Shown here in pieces: positions 35,332 to 44,400 of a DNA stretch of 64,000 nucleotides. The notes under the pieces were generated by a model that worked only from the letters and a program-made list of their open reading frames with translations, did no database searches and was not told where the DNA came from. The translations under genes and the position numbers were made by a program. Source of the stretch: Micavibrio_C sp046294845. GTDB lineage: Bacteria; Pseudomonadota; Alphaproteobacteria; Micavibrionales; Micavibrionaceae. Each line of letters opens with the position of its first letter. Position 1 is the stretch's first letter. The stretch lies in NCBI GenBank assembly GCA_046294845.1, contig JBKBNU010000001.1:868001-932000 (forward strand), given 5' to 3'.

Positions 35332-36420
35332 ATGACTGATAGTGTAGCCTCTCAAAACATTCGCGTATTGCTGGTTGATGATTCTGCCGTCATACGCCAT
35401 GTCATATCGTCTTTTTTGAAAGAGGAAGAGGGTATCGAGATTGTTGGTAAAGCCGTAAACGGGCAGATGGGTGTAGAGATGGTTGCTTCTCTCAAACCTG
35501 ATGTCGTTATTCTTGATGTTGAAATGCCAATTATGAATGGCATGGAGGCTTTGCCCCATATCATGAAGGCCAAGCCGGATGTAAAAGTATTGGTTTGTTC
35601 TACGCTTTCTGAGCGGGGCGCAGAAATTTCGATTAAAGCCATGGAAATGGGGGCTGCAGATTGTTTGCTCAAGCCCAGTAGCATGCAGGGTCTGACGGCT
35701 GTTCCTGATTTCAGAGATCGACTTGTGCAACTGGTTCGTTTGCTGGGTAAGCGCAGAACACGCCCATCGTTAGCTGGATCTACAGTAACACCTAAGCCTT
35801 CAGCGCCTTCTGCACCGATTAACATTGTTAAGACCATGGTGCAAAAGCCGGGAATTTTGGCGATAGGCTGTTCAACAGGTGGGCCGCAAGCTCTAATGAA
35901 AGTTTTGCCTGGACTTAAAAATCTGCGTGTACCTATTGTTATTACACAGCATATGCCGCGTACTTTTACGGCGGTACTTGCTCGCCAAATTTCCAGCTCC
36001 TGTAATTTGCCTGCCCATGAAGCTGAGGAGGGTATGGCCCTGACTGCAGGACATGCCTATGTGGCTCAAGGCGGCTTTCATATGGTTCTAAAAAAGAAAG
36101 ATGATGGCAAAATATACATTCATCTGGATGACGGTCCGCAGGAAAATTTCTGTAAGCCCTCTGTAGATCCGATGATGCGCAGTCTTTTGCCGATATTTGG
36201 ACCTAAAATTCTTGCGGTCATTCTGACAGGTATGGGATCGGATGGCCTGATCAGTTGTAAAGAACTATCAGCACAGGGCGCTACAGTTATTGCCCAGAAT
36301 GAAGAGACATCGGTTGTTTGGGGTATGCCGGGTGCCGTAGCGCGCGCCGGTATATGCTCTGCTGTATTGCCCTTGAATGAGGTTGATTCCTATATTCGTG
36401 AAAAAGTGGGGGTGATATAG
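35332..36420 (+). CDS. cheB: chemotaxis methylesterase/glutamine deamidase CheB
   Basis: 362 residues. The receiver domain (about 1-125) has VLLVDDSAVIRHV and VVILDVEMPIMNG. After a Pro-rich linker, the CheB methylesterase domain has catalytic Ser in GCSTGGPQAL, His in ITQHMPRTFT and Asp in ILTGMGSDG. It demethylates receptors opposite CheR. Confidence 0.95.
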   Translation: MTDSVASQNIRVLLVDDSAVIRHVISSFLKEEEGIEIVGKAVNGQMGVEMVASLKPDVVILDVEMPIMNGMEALPHIMKAKPDVKVLVCSTLSERGAEISIKAMEMGAADCLLKPSSMQGLTAVPDFRDRLVQLVRLLGKRRTRPSLAGSTVTPKPSAPSAPINIVKTMVQKPGILAIGCSTGGPQALMKVLPGLKNLRVPIVITQHMPRTFTAVLARQISSSCNLPAHEAEEGMALTAGHAYVAQGGFHMVLKKKDDGKIYIHLDDGPQENFCKPSVDPMMRSLLPIFGPKILAVILTGMGSDGLISCKELSAQGATVIAQNEETSVVWGMPGAVARAGICSAVLPLNEVDSYIREKVGVI

Positions 36421-36422
36421 AC

Positions 36423-37385
36423 ATGACAGATGTAAATGCCCTATTGCCACAAACTTACGAATTTTTGAGAGATCACCTCAAAAAGACATCTGGTTTGATG
36501 ATTACGCCGGAGAAAACATATTTGTTACAATCACGTTTGCTGCCGGTTGCCAAGAAGCGTGGATATGACTCCCTTGACCAGATGGTTTCGGCTTTGCGCA
36601 TGAAGCCTGATAAAGGGTTGCTCGATGAAATCGTCGAGTCGATGACAACAAATGAAACCTATTTTTTTCGTGACGATAAGGCGTTCAAGCAGCTGCGCGA
36701 AAATATTCTGCCAGCGCTTTTGAAATCCCGTGAATCAACCAAAAAATTGAGAATTTGGTCAGCGGCATCCTCTACAGGCCAAGAGGCTTATTCGATGGCG
36801 ATGATACTGGATGAAGTGTTATCAATAAAGCCGGGCTGGAGTTTCGAAATTGTCGGTACTGATATTTCGCCCGCCGCCGTGGAGCGTGCGAAAAAAGGCG
36901 AATATTCCGCTTTTGAAGTACAACGGGGGTTGCCGATCAAGTCCCTGATGAAATATTTCACGCAAACAGGTCAAACGTGGACAGCTCATGACAGCCTTAA
37001 AAAAAATATCAATTTCCGTCTCTATAATCTGCACGATTCATTTGCACCGCTAGGAAAATTTGACCTGATTGTTTGTCGTAATGTGCTGATTTATTTTGAT
37101 GATGCGGACAAGAAAAAAGTTCTGGCAAACATGAAAACTATTCTCGCGCCCGATGGTTATCTTTTCCTAGGCAGCTCGGAAACTATTCTTGGGTTTTCTT
37201 CCGAATTTACGATTATACCCAATTTCCCGGGTTTCTATTCGACTGTTCCGCTTGATGAAACCTTCAAGCGGCTGGGTGTAGAGGATGCAGGTATTAAATC
37301 TTTTGTCAGACCACAGGTTACGACCCAGAGCTCAGGGCTGCAGGCACGCGTAGTGCCTACAGATAGCGGATTTAGTCGCGGCTGA
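36423..37385 (+). CDS. cheR: chemotaxis methyltransferase CheR
   Basis: 320 residues. The N-terminal helical domain has MTTNETYFFRD. The SAM-dependent methyltransferase domain has AASSTGQEAYSMAM, the family version of the SAM-binding loop, then GTDISPAAVERAKKGEYSAFEVQRG and LIVCRNVLIYFD. It methylates glutamates on chemoreceptors. Starts three bases after cheB and is the last gene of the operon. No receptor gene is in the window. Confidence 0.95.
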   Translation: MTDVNALLPQTYEFLRDHLKKTSGLMITPEKTYLLQSRLLPVAKKRGYDSLDQMVSALRMKPDKGLLDEIVESMTTNETYFFRDDKAFKQLRENILPALLKSRESTKKLRIWSAASSTGQEAYSMAMILDEVLSIKPGWSFEIVGTDISPAAVERAKKGEYSAFEVQRGLPIKSLMKYFTQTGQTWTAHDSLKKNINFRLYNLHDSFAPLGKFDLIVCRNVLIYFDDADKKKVLANMKTILAPDGYLFLGSSETILGFSSEFTIIPNFPGFYSTVPLDETFKRLGVEDAGIKSFVRPQVTTQSSGLQARVVPTDSGFSRG

Positions 37386-37399
37386 TCATCCTCAGGATA

Positions 37400-39868
37400 T
37401 CAAGGTTGGGCTGTATGAATGAATCCTACTTTACCTGAGCCAGAATATCCCGATTCTTTTTTGGGACTGCGGTCTTTGGCTTCCATCTGTAGCAATTTCA
37501 TGATTTCATCATCGCCAATATTAGGGTCCATGAACCTCATCTGGCTTTTGACCTGATTGAAATCGGCAGGGGCAAAAACCTTATCCTGCTTCACTGCTGT
37601 AGGTGCAGGGCGGCCAAAATAGGTCTCGTAAGCAACCGCTGCCTGATCGGCTGTCAGGTTTTCATACAGAATTTTAAATGTAAAGCGACGCTTGGCGGCC
37701 GGATCAATATCCTCAAACAGGTTTGTTGTCAGGGCAATCGGCAATTTGTGAGCTTCAATTTGTGCAAGCATCTCGTTGACCTGAGAAACTTGCCATGACT
37801 CTCTCAGGCTTTCGCGGTTACGGACGAAGGTGTCACCTTCATCAAATATAAGGAAGCGATTGCCTTCTTCGGCCTCCTGAAAGGCTTGGGCGATTTTCTT
37901 TTCGGATTCGCCAACATATTTATCCAGAAGGTCGGATGCCTTTTTGAATAACGGTTCCATGCCCAATTCGCGTGCAAGGTAAGCAGCAAAAGCACTTTTT
38001 CCGGTACCAGGGGCGCCATAAAGGATCAGGCTGACATCGCGGGCTGAGGATTCCCGCATGCGGCGGGCAAGATCCTGAATGCCAAAACTGGTTTTCTCGA
38101 TGCGGGCATTGAGCAAACTTACATTAAACAGTTCAGGCACGCGATCTTCGGCAATAATTGCCTTCTTGTTACCGAAGAGAAGGGTGGCAGAAGCGCTCAA
38201 GCTTCTGATAAGTGAACTGCCATTGCCTGTTGCGACAGCGTTACGAACGGCTGTGTTAATCATACCGGGTGGTGCCTTATATTTTTTGGCAAGCTCCAGT
38301 GCATCTGCTTCCGGTATGTCAAAGTCATGACGTGCGGCGATTGATGTCCAGAGCTCTTTTCTTACAGAAACAGGCGGCACGTCAAATTGTACTGAATAGC
38401 GGAAACGTCTTCTGACAGCGGCGTGAAATTTTTCTGGATCGTTGGCTGTCCACAATGTCGGCGTAACATTATTCTCAAGCAGGCGATTCAGGAAAACTTT
38501 GCTCGCACCCGTTGGTTTGCCAGAGTCTGGATCAGCAAAAAGGCCAGTGCTGGCCGTCGGCAGCAAGTCTTCCATTTCATCAAATAGAATGGCGGCGTCC
38601 TTTTTGTCTGCCAACAACGCCTGGGCAAGCAAGGCAGAGCGCATTCTTTGCTCGCGGCTTGGTTCATCACCATAAGCATCACGTTCGCCAACCATGTAAA
38701 GCTTAAGCCCTACCTTTTTAGCGAGGGCTTTAACAGCCTCGGTTTTTCCTGTATCCGGCAGACCGTAAAGCAGGATGTTCATACCTTTGCGGCCAGACTC
38801 TACAGTGCCTTTGAGCAGGTCTACCAGTTCTTCCGCTCTTTCACCGAGATAAGAAAAATCTTTATCCCAATCCAGTTCTGTATCGGCGGGTTCACCCACC
38901 ATATGGGTTGTGATTTTTTCGATTGTCAGGTCAGGTTGCTCGAGCTGACGTATCAGGCTTTCATTGATCTCCGGAATGTTGGAGTCGTCAGCCATATGGT
39001 TATCATCCATAGATGCGGGCAGTAATATACCCTTCATCGACAAAGATGCTGTAGGCTCGAGCATGGTTGACACCTTGTCACGGGAAGCATTGATCATACG
39101 CCCCATAACATCGAATGTTGTCTTGGCTTTATTATTGGCAAGCGTATCGATGAAAGATGAAAATGTGTAATCCTCATATCCCAATACAGTCAACAAGGTC
39201 AGAGTTTTTTCATCCTTGTCCATGCCGAGATAATCGCAAAGCATTTCCAGATTTTTGAAAAGATCGACGTTGCAGTTATCCGGAACTGTTTCCAGTTCTT
39301 TGGAGAGCCATGATTTCAGGGCATGCCAGTCTTTATCCCTGACTTTTCCTTCTTCCTTGCCACCCTCTTTATCCTTACTTGCAGGGTAGACAGGTTTAAA
39401 GCCGAGATTTTTCTTTTTTTCTTCTTTCTCTTCTTCAAGCGTCTGGATCTGGTCCTGTATCCCCTCGATGAATTCACCCATGTCATCTTCGGGATCAAGT
39501 CCGGCATTAGATGTTCTTTTCTTGAGGCTATCAATTTCCTCTCGATATGTTGCTATTTGCGTATCAATATCCGATACGGCTTCCTGCACTTTAACCTGCT
39601 TGCGCTTTTCGGCGGCTGTTCTGACAGGGAAGGCGCTTGCAAGCTGCGGCATGCCCATGCTGTTGCTTTCAAGCAGATGGCAAATTTTATAGGCCATCTT
39701 TGATGTTGGGGGTGTGTTCTCGATCAGGTTAAGCAGGAATGATTTTTTCAGATACTGAACGAGGCCATGTTCATTATCGTCATCTTCGAAGCGCAGATTT
39801 TGCGGCCCGGATTCGATCATGGCTCTTAAATTCTGAAAAGGGCGATTTGGGGCTGTTGCCTCAGACAT
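37400..39868 (-). CDS. tandem AAA+ ATPase with coiled-coil N-terminal region
   Basis: 822 residues. A highly charged coiled-coil stretch lies at about 86-155 (Glu/Lys-rich), followed by a helical domain to about 330. The first AAA+ module has Walker A GLPDTGKT (369-376) and Walker B AAILFDEMED (425-434). The second has Walker A GAPGTGKS (618-625), pore-region YVGESEKKI and Walker B RFLIFDEGDT (671-680). The second module resembles Cdc48/Vps4-type remodelling ATPases. No protease or membrane domain is visible. Converges with cheR at only 14 bases, and is probably not part of chemotaxis. Substrate unknown. Confidence 0.85.
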   Translation of the reverse strand: MSEATAPNRPFQNLRAMIESGPQNLRFEDDDNEHGLVQYLKKSFLLNLIENTPPTSKMAYKICHLLESNSMGMPQLASAFPVRTAAEKRKQVKVQEAVSDIDTQIATYREEIDSLKKRTSNAGLDPEDDMGEFIEGIQDQIQTLEEEKEEKKKNLGFKPVYPASKDKEGGKEEGKVRDKDWHALKSWLSKELETVPDNCNVDLFKNLEMLCDYLGMDKDEKTLTLLTVLGYEDYTFSSFIDTLANNKAKTTFDVMGRMINASRDKVSTMLEPTASLSMKGILLPASMDDNHMADDSNIPEINESLIRQLEQPDLTIEKITTHMVGEPADTELDWDKDFSYLGERAEELVDLLKGTVESGRKGMNILLYGLPDTGKTEAVKALAKKVGLKLYMVGERDAYGDEPSREQRMRSALLAQALLADKKDAAILFDEMEDLLPTASTGLFADPDSGKPTGASKVFLNRLLENNVTPTLWTANDPEKFHAAVRRRFRYSVQFDVPPVSVRKELWTSIAARHDFDIPEADALELAKKYKAPPGMINTAVRNAVATGNGSSLIRSLSASATLLFGNKKAIIAEDRVPELFNVSLLNARIEKTSFGIQDLARRMRESSARDVSLILYGAPGTGKSAFAAYLARELGMEPLFKKASDLLDKYVGESEKKIAQAFQEAEEGNRFLIFDEGDTFVRNRESLRESWQVSQVNEMLAQIEAHKLPIALTTNLFEDIDPAAKRRFTFKILYENLTADQAAVAYETYFGRPAPTAVKQDKVFAPADFNQVKSQMRFMDPNIGDDEIMKLLQMEAKDRSPKKESGYSGSGKVGFIHTAQP

Positions 39869-40090
39869 TACGCTGTCCTCACTGTCAGTGTTAAATAACT
39901 TTTTTGATTATGTTAATGGTTAGCGGGACTATAAGGAAATTGCAAGAAAGTTTTTAGTTGTTAACCTTTTTCCTCGGGATAGGGCTATCCCTATGGATTT
40001 TAAAGCAATATCGGGGAGTGTTTACAGCGGGACTTGCTTATGTTAAGGCTGGTTACAATCATATAAAAAACACTGAACAGGCAGAAAAAT

Positions 40091-41227
40091 TTGACGGAAA
40101 CCCCTGAGAGCACTATTGCGCCAGAGCGGCTGCCAGCGGCCTTTACCAAGGCAGCGGGGCAAGCGCGTGCGGCTGTTTTTTGGGAACGCCTGTGGCCGAA
40201 GGCCGTGCCACCGCTGGCGGTGACAGGCCTTTTCCTCTCGGCTTCATGGGCCGGTGCCTGGGGTATGATGCACCCCTATGCCCGTATGGCCAGTGTGGCT
40301 GCCTTTGCTATTGCTTTGGTGGCGTCGCCATGGCGCTATAAGACAGGCTCTCTGCGCGTCAGCCGCGAAGAGGGTCTTAAAAGACTTGATGAAAATCTGG
40401 GTAGTCCCGTAAACCCTGCCCAGCAGATTGGCGATCGCCCCTCGGTACATAGTACGCCACAGGAAAAAGAACTCTGGAATCTGCATATATCCCGGCTGTG
40501 GAATCAGTATGGTGATCAATTTAAGGCAGGTATGCCTCATCCAGGTATGGCTAAACGTGATCCTTATCATTTACGTTTTATGATTGCCCTGACGATGGCT
40601 ATTACGGCTGCGACTGCTCGTGCACCCTTGGATGAACTGGTCAAGGATGCTTTTGATTGGCGGATATCGGGACCAGTGTCCGAGCTTGCCGCCCAAAAAA
40701 GCAAAATTATGCAGGTCAAAGCATGGATTACCCCGCCAGAGAATATCGATAGAGAGCCTGTACAGCTTACCGAGGAAACTCGTGATGAAGGGCATGGCGG
40801 TAAGGCGATTGAAGCTCACCAGCAAAGCAAGATGACTATTATGACTTATGGGGAGTCGGCAACCGTGACATTAAATGGTCAACCGCTGACTGTGCAGAAG
40901 GAAATAAAGCAGAGTGAAGGGGTGTCAGCCTATCAATATGAGATAGAGCTTGCGCCTCCCTTGGCAAAGATAGTGATTGATAAGGGACCTACGTGGAATA
41001 TTAAGGTAACACAAGATCTTCCGCCGCAAGTTACTCTGGAATCGATTGTACCCAAAAAGGATGATGGGCGGAGTAACAGGTCCGGTAATGCTCTGGATAT
41101 TGATTACAAGGCCAAGGATGATTTTGGCTATCAGGGGCAGATCGTTATCACCGGACCAGAGGAGAGGAAAGATCAGGCGGCCAAGCCTTTGCCTTCTTCC
41201 AAGGCACCCGTATTTATTCTTCCCTGA
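40091..41227 (+). CDS. DUF4175 (TIGR02302) N-terminal half as a separate gene
   Basis: 378 residues from a TTG start at 40091. The opening matches the DUF4175 family: FWERLWPKAVPPLAVTGLFL, two or three membrane segments, a DPYHLR segment, then a periplasmic part with AWITPPENIDREPVQL and the start of an Ig-like domain (DIDYKAKDDFGYQGQIVIT). Family members normally continue for another 450 or more residues; here the frame stops right after that strand. The missing half is encoded tail-to-tail on the other strand (41242-43470). Confidence 0.8.
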   Translation: MTETPESTIAPERLPAAFTKAAGQARAAVFWERLWPKAVPPLAVTGLFLSASWAGAWGMMHPYARMASVAAFAIALVASPWRYKTGSLRVSREEGLKRLDENLGSPVNPAQQIGDRPSVHSTPQEKELWNLHISRLWNQYGDQFKAGMPHPGMAKRDPYHLRFMIALTMAITAATARAPLDELVKDAFDWRISGPVSELAAQKSKIMQVKAWITPPENIDREPVQLTEETRDEGHGGKAIEAHQQSKMTIMTYGESATVTLNGQPLTVQKEIKQSEGVSAYQYEIELAPPLAKIVIDKGPTWNIKVTQDLPPQVTLESIVPKKDDGRSNRSGNALDIDYKAKDDFGYQGQIVITGPEERKDQAAKPLPSSKAPVFILP

Positions 41228-41241
41228 TAGGGAGAATAAAC

Positions 41242-43470
41242 TTAATTCATCCGAAATTCCGGTTTCTTGGTTTTACCTTGCAGCAAACGTTCAAGATATT
41301 CTCTTTCTGTTGCTGGTAGTTGCTGGTTTTTCAGCTTTTCACGAATTTCCTCACGGCGCTGACGGCTCAGGCTTTCCGCATTCAAATTTCCTATATCCTG
41401 ATCTTCACGGGGCATCGGGCGGCCTAGCGGATCCTTCATCGGACCATATTGCTCGCCTTCACCTTCACCTTGTCCGGGGCCTTGGCCTTGTCCGGGCTGT
41501 TGCATCATTTTCTGCATTTGCTGGCGCATTTGCTCTGCACCTTCGCGCAATTCCTGCAAGGCTTGATTTTCACTGGGCAAGGCTTGGGAGGGGCTATCCT
41601 GATCCAGCTTCTGTTGTGCTTTTTGCATTGATTTCATGGCATCCTGAAGCTTGCCGGGGTCCATACCCATCTGTTTCATTTTATCCATCATCTGCTGTAG
41701 CTGCTGCTGCAAACTTTGCTGTTGTTGTGACTGCTGCTGCGTTTGGTTACGGTCAGATTTTTTCTGGGCTTCCTGCATCATTTGCTGCAGGCGATCCATC
41801 ATCGATTGGCGCTGCTGTGATTGCTGTTGCCTTTGTTGTTCTTGTTGCTTTTGCTGGTCGCTTTTCTGGCCATCATTCTTCTTTTGGTCATTCTGTTTGT
41901 CTTGTTCTTCCTGACGTTTTAGCTCGCTTTGGATACGCTGGAAACGTTGGATAATGTCTTCTGCCTCAGGTTCTTCCAGATCCTGCTTTTTCTGGCGTTT
42001 ATCCTGTAATGTCTTCGCGGCGCTATCGACATCCTTGTCCATCTCGTCCAGACGTTCGAGGCGTTTCTTTATAGCCTCAAGCTCAGGGCTTTCCATTTTC
42101 TCTTTGACGGTATCATCATCATTGGCAGCTATAAATTGAATAGATGCCCCGTTCAATCCGGCAAAGAAATTTTGCGGCTGAACATCATGAAATAATGAAC
42201 TTTCTTGATCAGGAGCCTTTTTATCCTTGTTCCTTTCACGTTCTTGCTCTTCCAGCTTCCATTGTTTGCTGCGACTATCGCTTTTTTCCTCGTCAATTTT
42301 CTGATCAAGCATTTTTGCCATTTTTTCGAGTTCATCGAGGATTTTTCTCATATCCTCCTGACGTTTCTCATTTTCTTTGGCCGTATCACCCATCAGATCT
42401 TCCTGCTTTTGGATGATGTTGTTCATGTCCTGATTCATTTGTTGCATTTGCTGCTGCATCTGCATCTTTTGCATCATTTGTTGCATCATTCGCTGCATAT
42501 CCTGCCTTGATTTTTGGGACTGTTGTGATTGCTGGGATTGTTGAGAATCCTGAGACTGCTGGGAATCTTGGGATTGCTGCTGCTTATTCTGTTGTGCTTG
42601 CTGGGCGGCCTGCTGTTGCATCATCTCCTGCATTTTTTGCATGAGTTCCTGCATTTTCTGAACATCATTCTTGTCTATTTGAGATTGCTCCTTGAGCATT
42701 TTCTCAAGTTCTTCCATTTGCTTTTGCATATCCTGCAAATCTTTTTGTGCTTGCTGGTCATTCTGGGCATTTTGTGATTGTTGTTGCAAAGCCTGCGACA
42801 TGGCCTCGGCCGATTGTTGCATCAGTTCATTAATTTTGTTTTGAGGTGCCTGATTGCGCAGGGCCTCGCTGAGGGCTTGTCTCAGTTCCTGCAGTCTGCG
42901 CTCTGTTGCTGTCATATGCTCTTGATCCAGCTTGAGCATAAGATCCCAGAGACCATAGATGGCCTGATCCAGCGTATTTTCATCATTCGAAGTGCTGATT
43001 GTTTGCGCAATAGTCTCCAAACCTTCTTTTGTTGAAGGGTTGTAGAGTGTGGCGCGGTGCCTTTCGATCAGATCTTTTATGCCCTGTCCTGTTTGCGGGG
43101 CCAAGCGGGCGTCTTCTGCCAAATGGCGTCTTAAAGGCACCAAATCTTTGGCCAGAGGGTGGCGGAAATCATGTCTTGGCAAAACAACATCGCAAGAACG
43201 GCTTTGGGCAGCCTGACCAAGTGCATCCTTGACGGCAATCTGGATTTTGACCTTCTGCCCCGCAAGCGTGGGATGAGCTGTCAGATCCGAAATAGTATAA
43301 GTACCCAGTCCCTCTTTATTGATTGTTTGTTGTGCAGCCTTGCATTCCTTGTCAGGGGCAGGGGGCGTTTGGGCCTGAACCTGTGTGGCGGCCAAAAATG
43401 AAAGAGCCAGAGCAGATTGCACAGCAATCGATTTTAATGAGAGATGGTTTTTGCGGGATGTTGTAGCCAT
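41242..43470 (-). CDS. DUF4175 (TIGR02302) C-terminal half with own signal peptide, Gln/Met-rich
   Basis: 742 residues. A signal peptide (ALALSFLAATQVQAQ) is followed by DLTAHPTLAGQKVKIQIAV, the second half of the Ig-like domain of DUF4175 proteins, then the family's LPRHDFRHPLAKDLVPLRR and IYGLWDLMLKLDQEHMTA segments. Long low-complexity helical stretches rich in Gln, Met, Lys and Glu occur at about 240-360 and 510-640 (runs of MQQM, QSQDSQQSQ, QQQQ). It starts one base after the DUF58 stop and so belongs to that operon, while its N-terminal partner is convergent. Location is predicted to be periplasmic. Confidence 0.8.
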   Translation of the reverse strand: MATTSRKNHLSLKSIAVQSALALSFLAATQVQAQTPPAPDKECKAAQQTINKEGLGTYTISDLTAHPTLAGQKVKIQIAVKDALGQAAQSRSCDVVLPRHDFRHPLAKDLVPLRRHLAEDARLAPQTGQGIKDLIERHRATLYNPSTKEGLETIAQTISTSNDENTLDQAIYGLWDLMLKLDQEHMTATERRLQELRQALSEALRNQAPQNKINELMQQSAEAMSQALQQQSQNAQNDQQAQKDLQDMQKQMEELEKMLKEQSQIDKNDVQKMQELMQKMQEMMQQQAAQQAQQNKQQQSQDSQQSQDSQQSQQSQQSQKSRQDMQRMMQQMMQKMQMQQQMQQMNQDMNNIIQKQEDLMGDTAKENEKRQEDMRKILDELEKMAKMLDQKIDEEKSDSRSKQWKLEEQERERNKDKKAPDQESSLFHDVQPQNFFAGLNGASIQFIAANDDDTVKEKMESPELEAIKKRLERLDEMDKDVDSAAKTLQDKRQKKQDLEEPEAEDIIQRFQRIQSELKRQEEQDKQNDQKKNDGQKSDQQKQQEQQRQQQSQQRQSMMDRLQQMMQEAQKKSDRNQTQQQSQQQQSLQQQLQQMMDKMKQMGMDPGKLQDAMKSMQKAQQKLDQDSPSQALPSENQALQELREGAEQMRQQMQKMMQQPGQGQGPGQGEGEGEQYGPMKDPLGRPMPREDQDIGNLNAESLSRQRREEIREKLKNQQLPATEREYLERLLQGKTKKPEFRMN

Positions 43471-44400
43471 TTACACTTCCATCTTTTTAATTGATTCAGG
43501 AATTTTTGGAGCAATGTTATAGAGAGCTCTCAAACCCTGATGCAAATCCTGATCTGTGCGCTGAATAATCAGTTCAAAGCCCTTGGATTTGGCTGTGGTC
43601 TCAAGCCAATCAAGGCGTCCTTTAAGCGCTTTGCGGTAGTCAGACCGTAATTTTTTGCTGTCGGCACGGTCAAATTGCTTTTCTCCTTCGCCGCAAGGGC
43701 CATAGAAAAGAACATCGCCGGCATATTCAAATTCGATGAGCTGCGGATCGGCTACCATGATCAGCCATCCCCCAATGCCCATCTTTTGAAGACGTGAAAG
43801 TGATTTTTCCAAGGTCTCAGGGGGCATCATGAAATCACTGAAAAGCAGTGCTGTACTATGTTGAACCAGTTTTGATCTTATATTGAGATTTCCTGAATTA
43901 TCCTCTTTTTGTCCAGCCATCTGTGCTGCCAGCATCTCTGCGGCCCGTCCACCTTGCAAGAGACGGTCTCCATCAATCAAGCCTACTTTCTCGTCATAGC
44001 GCGCCAGATGTTTGGCGATCGCTAGGATCATAATATCGGCGGCATCTCTGGGGGTGTAAGGGGCTTTGCCTGATTCAAAATTCATAGCGGCACGCATATC
44101 GCGCCAGATATAGAAATGTTGACTGATCTCGGCTTCCTTCTCGATCACCATGTCATGCCCCTTCTTGGCAGATTGGCGAGGATGGATACGGCGGGGATCG
44201 TCACCGTGGTTATAGGGACGTACTTCAAAAAATTCTGTACCCGGCCCGCGTTTTTTCATGAGGCGAGGGGCAAATTCCGGTAAGCCGCGGCTAATACGCT
44301 CTATTTCCGGACGCTTGTGCAAGGGCAGCTTGCGTGCCACTTCCTGCGAGCGTGCAAAGAGTTTGAAAATAGGCTGTAATTTTTCTGAAAGTGCGCTCAT
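43471..44400 (-). CDS. DUF58 domain protein
   Basis: 309 residues. The DUF58 signature is GTEFFEVRPYNHGDDPRRIHPRQSAK split across about 60-85, followed by a von Willebrand A-like fold. No membrane segments are visible. DUF58 proteins occur beside MoxR ATPases and are thought to assist assembly or metal loading of envelope complexes. Overlaps the BatA-like gene by four bases (ATGA) and abuts the DUF4175 C-terminal gene. Confidence 0.9.
   Translation of the reverse strand: MSALSEKLQPIFKLFARSQEVARKLPLHKRPEIERISRGLPEFAPRLMKKRGPGTEFFEVRPYNHGDDPRRIHPRQSAKKGHDMVIEKEAEISQHFYIWRDMRAAMNFESGKAPYTPRDAADIMILAIAKHLARYDEKVGLIDGDRLLQGGRAAEMLAAQMAGQKEDNSGNLNIRSKLVQHSTALLFSDFMMPPETLEKSLSRLQKMGIGGWLIMVADPQLIEFEYAGDVLFYGPCGEGEKQFDRADSKKLRSDYRKALKGRLDWLETTAKSKGFELIIQRTDQDLHQGLRALYNIAPKIPESIKKMEV

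Noticed and set aside
41216..41237. Hairpin at the junction of the two DUF4175 halves as a terminator
   Set aside because: The stem has a bulge, overlaps the stop codon and has no T-run on either strand.
41650..42800. Long plus-strand open frames rich in Leu, Cys and Phe
   Set aside because: They mirror the Gln/Met/Lys-rich codons of the minus-strand DUF4175 half and have no independent start signals or domains.
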